From: an uncultured Collinsella sp.
GTDB lineage: Bacteria; Actinomycetota; Coriobacteriia; Coriobacteriales; Coriobacteriaceae
Direction: 5' to 3'
DNA: 6,721 bases
NCBI GenBank assembly: GCA_902465425.1
Contig: CABQNA010000085.1
Coordinates: 1-6,721, forward strand
In this document: one piece after another, positions 5,136-6,721 of the stretch
How the letters are laid out: every line of letters begins with the position of its first letter
Numbering within the stretch: the first letter of the stretch is position 1
Position numbers and translations under genes: made by a program
Notes under the pieces: generated by a model
Told to the model about the DNA's origin: nothing
The model's database searches: none
What the model saw: only the letters and a program-made list of their open reading frames with translations

Positions 5136-5168
5136 GGCGGTCATCCCATGCGGATGGCCGCCTTTTTT
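5136..5168 (+). terminator. Rho-independent terminator of hpf
   Basis: GGCGGTCATCC (5136-5146) pairs with GGATGGCCGCC (5152-5162), with one T:G pair, across CATGC. It is followed by TTTTTT (5163-5168). The ribosome-binding site of the next gene begins only 5 nt later, so the downstream gene's leader is very short or its promoter overlaps the terminator. Confidence 0.9.
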
Positions 5169-5186
5169 ACGTAAGGAGTCGCTTTG

Positions 5187-6140
5187 ATGGACAAGGCTGC
5201 ATCTACCGGCCATTCTGACCGCTGCCGCATCGTCGTCGATACTTGCTGCGACTTTAGCCCCGAGGTCGCCGCGAACCTCGATGTCGATATCTTGGGCTTC
5301 CCCTTTATCATCGATGGCGAGGAGCGCACGGACGATATCTGGTCGAGCATGAGCCCTAAGGAGTTCTACGACCGTATGCGCGCCGGCGCTCGCGTGTCCA
5401 CCTCGGCTGTGTCGCTCGGTCGCTATATCGAGTTCTTTACCGAGTGCGCCAAAGAGGGCACGCCCACGGTCTACCTGTGCTTTACCTCGGCGCTGTCGTC
5501 GAGCTACAACTCCGCGTGCCAGGCGGCGGACGCCGTGCGCGCCGAGTATCCCAACTTTGAGCTCTACGTGGTCGACAACGCTCTGCCCTGCGCGACCGGC
5601 GCGCTCCTGGCGCTCGAGGCCGTGCGCCAGCGTTCGGCGGGACTGACCGCCAAGCAGCTGGTCGACTGGGCAAACGAGGCTAAGACCTATGTCCACGGCT
5701 ACTTTACGCTCGAGAGCTTTGACGCGCTGGCTGCCGGCGGCCGCATTCCGCCCGCGGCGGCGCAGCTCACGGCAAAGCTCGATGTCAAGCCCGAGCTCTC
5801 CTACGACCTTGCCGGCTCGCTGTCGCTGATCGGCGTTAACCGCGGCCGCAAGAAGGCGCTCAAGTCCATCCTCAAGTCGTTCCGCGAGAACTACGTGCCC
5901 GACCGCACCATGCCCATCGCCATCATGACGGCCGATGCCGAAAAGGACGGCGACTGGCTCGAGGCCGCCATCCGCAAGGAGGAGGGCTGCGCCGACGTCA
6001 CGATCATTCGCAGCTCCGTGGGTCCCACCATTGGCTCGCACGTGGGCCCCGGCATGGTGGCCTGCGCGTTTTGGGGCAAGAACCGTGCCGAGAAAGCCTC
6101 GCTTTCCGACCGCATCGCGCGCCGTGTGCGTGGCGAGTAG
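5187..6140 (+). CDS. DegV-family (FakB-like) fatty-acid-binding protein
   Basis: The protein has 317 residues and is soluble with no signal peptide. DegV/FakB proteins hold a fatty acid and present it to the kinase FakA, giving acyl-phosphate for phospholipid synthesis. Motifs in order: IVVDTCCDFS (15-24), STSAVS (71-76), TSALSSSYNSA (100-110), VVDN (128-131), AAGGRI (182-187), DVKPELSYD, and GPTIGSHVGPG (279-289). The residues that contact the carboxylate in known FakB proteins have counterparts at T72, R186 and H285. At about 317 residues it is slightly longer than the usual 280-290, with extra residues at both ends. ATG 5187 has AAGGAG (5173-5178) 8 nt upstream; the adjacent TTG 5184 is less likely. 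No fakA-like gene is in the window, and the natural ligand cannot be read from the sequence. Confidence 0.93.
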   Translation: MDKAASTGHSDRCRIVVDTCCDFSPEVAANLDVDILGFPFIIDGEERTDDIWSSMSPKEFYDRMRAGARVSTSAVSLGRYIEFFTECAKEGTPTVYLCFTSALSSSYNSACQAADAVRAEYPNFELYVVDNALPCATGALLALEAVRQRSAGLTAKQLVDWANEAKTYVHGYFTLESFDALAAGGRIPPAAAQLTAKLDVKPELSYDLAGSLSLIGVNRGRKKALKSILKSFRENYVPDRTMPIAIMTADAEKDGDWLEAAIRKEEGCADVTIIRSSVGPTIGSHVGPGMVACAFWGKNRAEKASLSDRIARRVRGE

Positions 6141-6143
6141 ACA

Positions 6144-6164
6144 GGCGCTGCGGCTGCAAGCGCC
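6144..6164 (+). other. Hairpin after the DegV gene, no T-run
   Basis: GGCGCT (6144-6149) pairs with AGCGCC (6159-6164) across a 9-nt loop, 3 nt after the stop. No T-run follows, so termination is doubtful. The 98-bp gap to the next gene shows no strong promoter; TAACAA at 6208-6213 with CTGGCA (6185-6190) at 17 bp is only a weak candidate. Confidence 0.35.
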
Positions 6165-6238
6165 CTCAAGTCACGGCCGAAACGCTGGCACCGAGTATTT
6201 AACCTGGTAACAACACCCAACCCAAAAGGAAAGGTTTC

Positions 6239-6721
6239 ATGGCAAACAAGCTCTCCGTCGCATTTATCGGCACCGGAATCATGGGTGCCCCCATCGCCGG
6301 CCACATTCTGGACGCTGGCTATCCCGTCACGGTCAACAACCGCACCAAGTCCAAGGCTGCCGCGCTTATCGAGCGCGGTGCCGCTTGGGCCGATACGCCG
6401 GCCGATGCCGTGGCTAACGCCGATGTCGTCTTTACCATGGTGGGCTATCCCTCCGAGGTCGAGGAGCTCTACCTGGCGGGCGACGGTCTGCTCGCGTGCA
6501 CTAAGCCCGGCGCGGTCCTGATCGACCTTACCACGAGCTCGCCCGAGCTGGCGCGCGACATTGCCGAGGCCGCCCAGGTTTCCGGTCGCATGGCGTTTGA
6601 TTGCCCCGTCACCGGCGGCGAGTCGGGTGCTATCGCCGGCACGCTTACGGCTATCGTGGGCGCCACCGAGAACGACATCGCGCCGGTCCGCGACATCCTT
6701 GCCACCTTCGCGGCCAACATC
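6239..6721 (+). CDS. NAD(P)-dependent oxidoreductase, 3-hydroxyisobutyrate dehydrogenase family (3' truncated by window)
   Basis: 161 codons run from ATG 6239 to the window edge without a stop; the family is about 290-300 residues. The N-terminal Rossmann domain opens with VAFIGTGIMGAPIAGHIL, where G11-T-G13-I-M-G16 is the dinucleotide-binding loop. NNRTKSK after the second strand, without the Asp/Glu usual for NAD, suggests NADP(H) preference. DCPVTGGESGAIAGTL (121-136) is the substrate-binding signature of beta-hydroxyacid dehydrogenases (3-hydroxyisobutyrate, tartronate semialdehyde, GLYR-type). The catalytic lysine expected near residue 170 lies outside the window. AAGGA (6226-6230), 8 nt upstream, supports the start. 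The substrate cannot be assigned: candidates are 3-hydroxyisobutyrate, tartronate semialdehyde or another short hydroxyacid. Confidence 0.92.
   Translation, partial: MANKLSVAFIGTGIMGAPIAGHILDAGYPVTVNNRTKSKAAALIERGAAWADTPADAVANADVVFTMVGYPSEVEELYLAGDGLLACTKPGAVLIDLTTSSPELARDIAEAAQVSGRMAFDCPVTGGESGAIAGTLTAIVGATENDIAPVRDILATFAANI

Noticed and set aside
5127..6041. Long minus-strand open frame opposite the DegV gene
   Set aside because: It is a GC-rich antisense shadow. The + strand frame carries clear DegV motifs and a proper ribosome-binding site.

Overview
The window is GC-rich, with strong C/G bias at third codon positions, and reads as a stretch of an Actinobacteria chromosome, most likely Coriobacteriia of the Collinsella type. 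That placement is by feel for gene order and protein families, not by a marker gene. All supported genes lie on the + strand. There are five complete protein genes and two partial ones, one at each edge, plus an unusually long and structured non-coding stretch in the middle.

Layout. 1-418 is the Arg/Gly-rich C-terminal tail of an unidentified protein, probably an RNA-binding one such as a DEAD-box helicase. A hairpin region (447-517) separates it from comF (521-1327), a ComF-family phosphoribosyltransferase with two Cys4 zinc sites. An uncharacterised gene follows 10 bp later (1338-2447) and has a Vsr/DUF559-like nuclease-fold C-terminus. From 2448 to 3172 there is no credible gene. This stretch holds an AT-rich inverted-repeat element (2480-2700), two overlapping, mutually exclusive GC-rich hairpins (2696-2747), a promoter with a perfect TATAAT (2843-2848), and about 300 nt of strongly foldable leader or ncRNA. 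A secreted lipoprotein resembling solute-binding family 3 proteins (3173-4204) starts directly at the end of that RNA and is followed by a classic terminator (4271-4304). Next come hpf/raiA for ribosome hibernation (4522-5106), a 22-nt perfect stem-loop and a terminator, a DegV/FakB fatty-acid-binding protein (5187-6140), and the start of a 3-hydroxyisobutyrate-dehydrogenase-family oxidoreductase (6239 to the window edge).

Most interesting point. The structured RNA lies between comF and hpf. A widespread orphan ncRNA class, the raiA motif, is known from Firmicutes and Actinobacteria and is typically encoded near raiA/hpf. I recall, less firmly, that comFC is also a common neighbour. The position, size, own promoter and many helices (an 8-bp perfect helix 2912-2919/2938-2945 and a long-range closing helix 2868-2880/3130-3145) fit such an RNA. 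I cannot confirm family membership without a covariance-model search. Other items worth a look are the 221-bp inverted repeat, the solute-binding lipoprotein without the usual ligand-binding arginine, and the comF ribosome-binding site buried in a hairpin.
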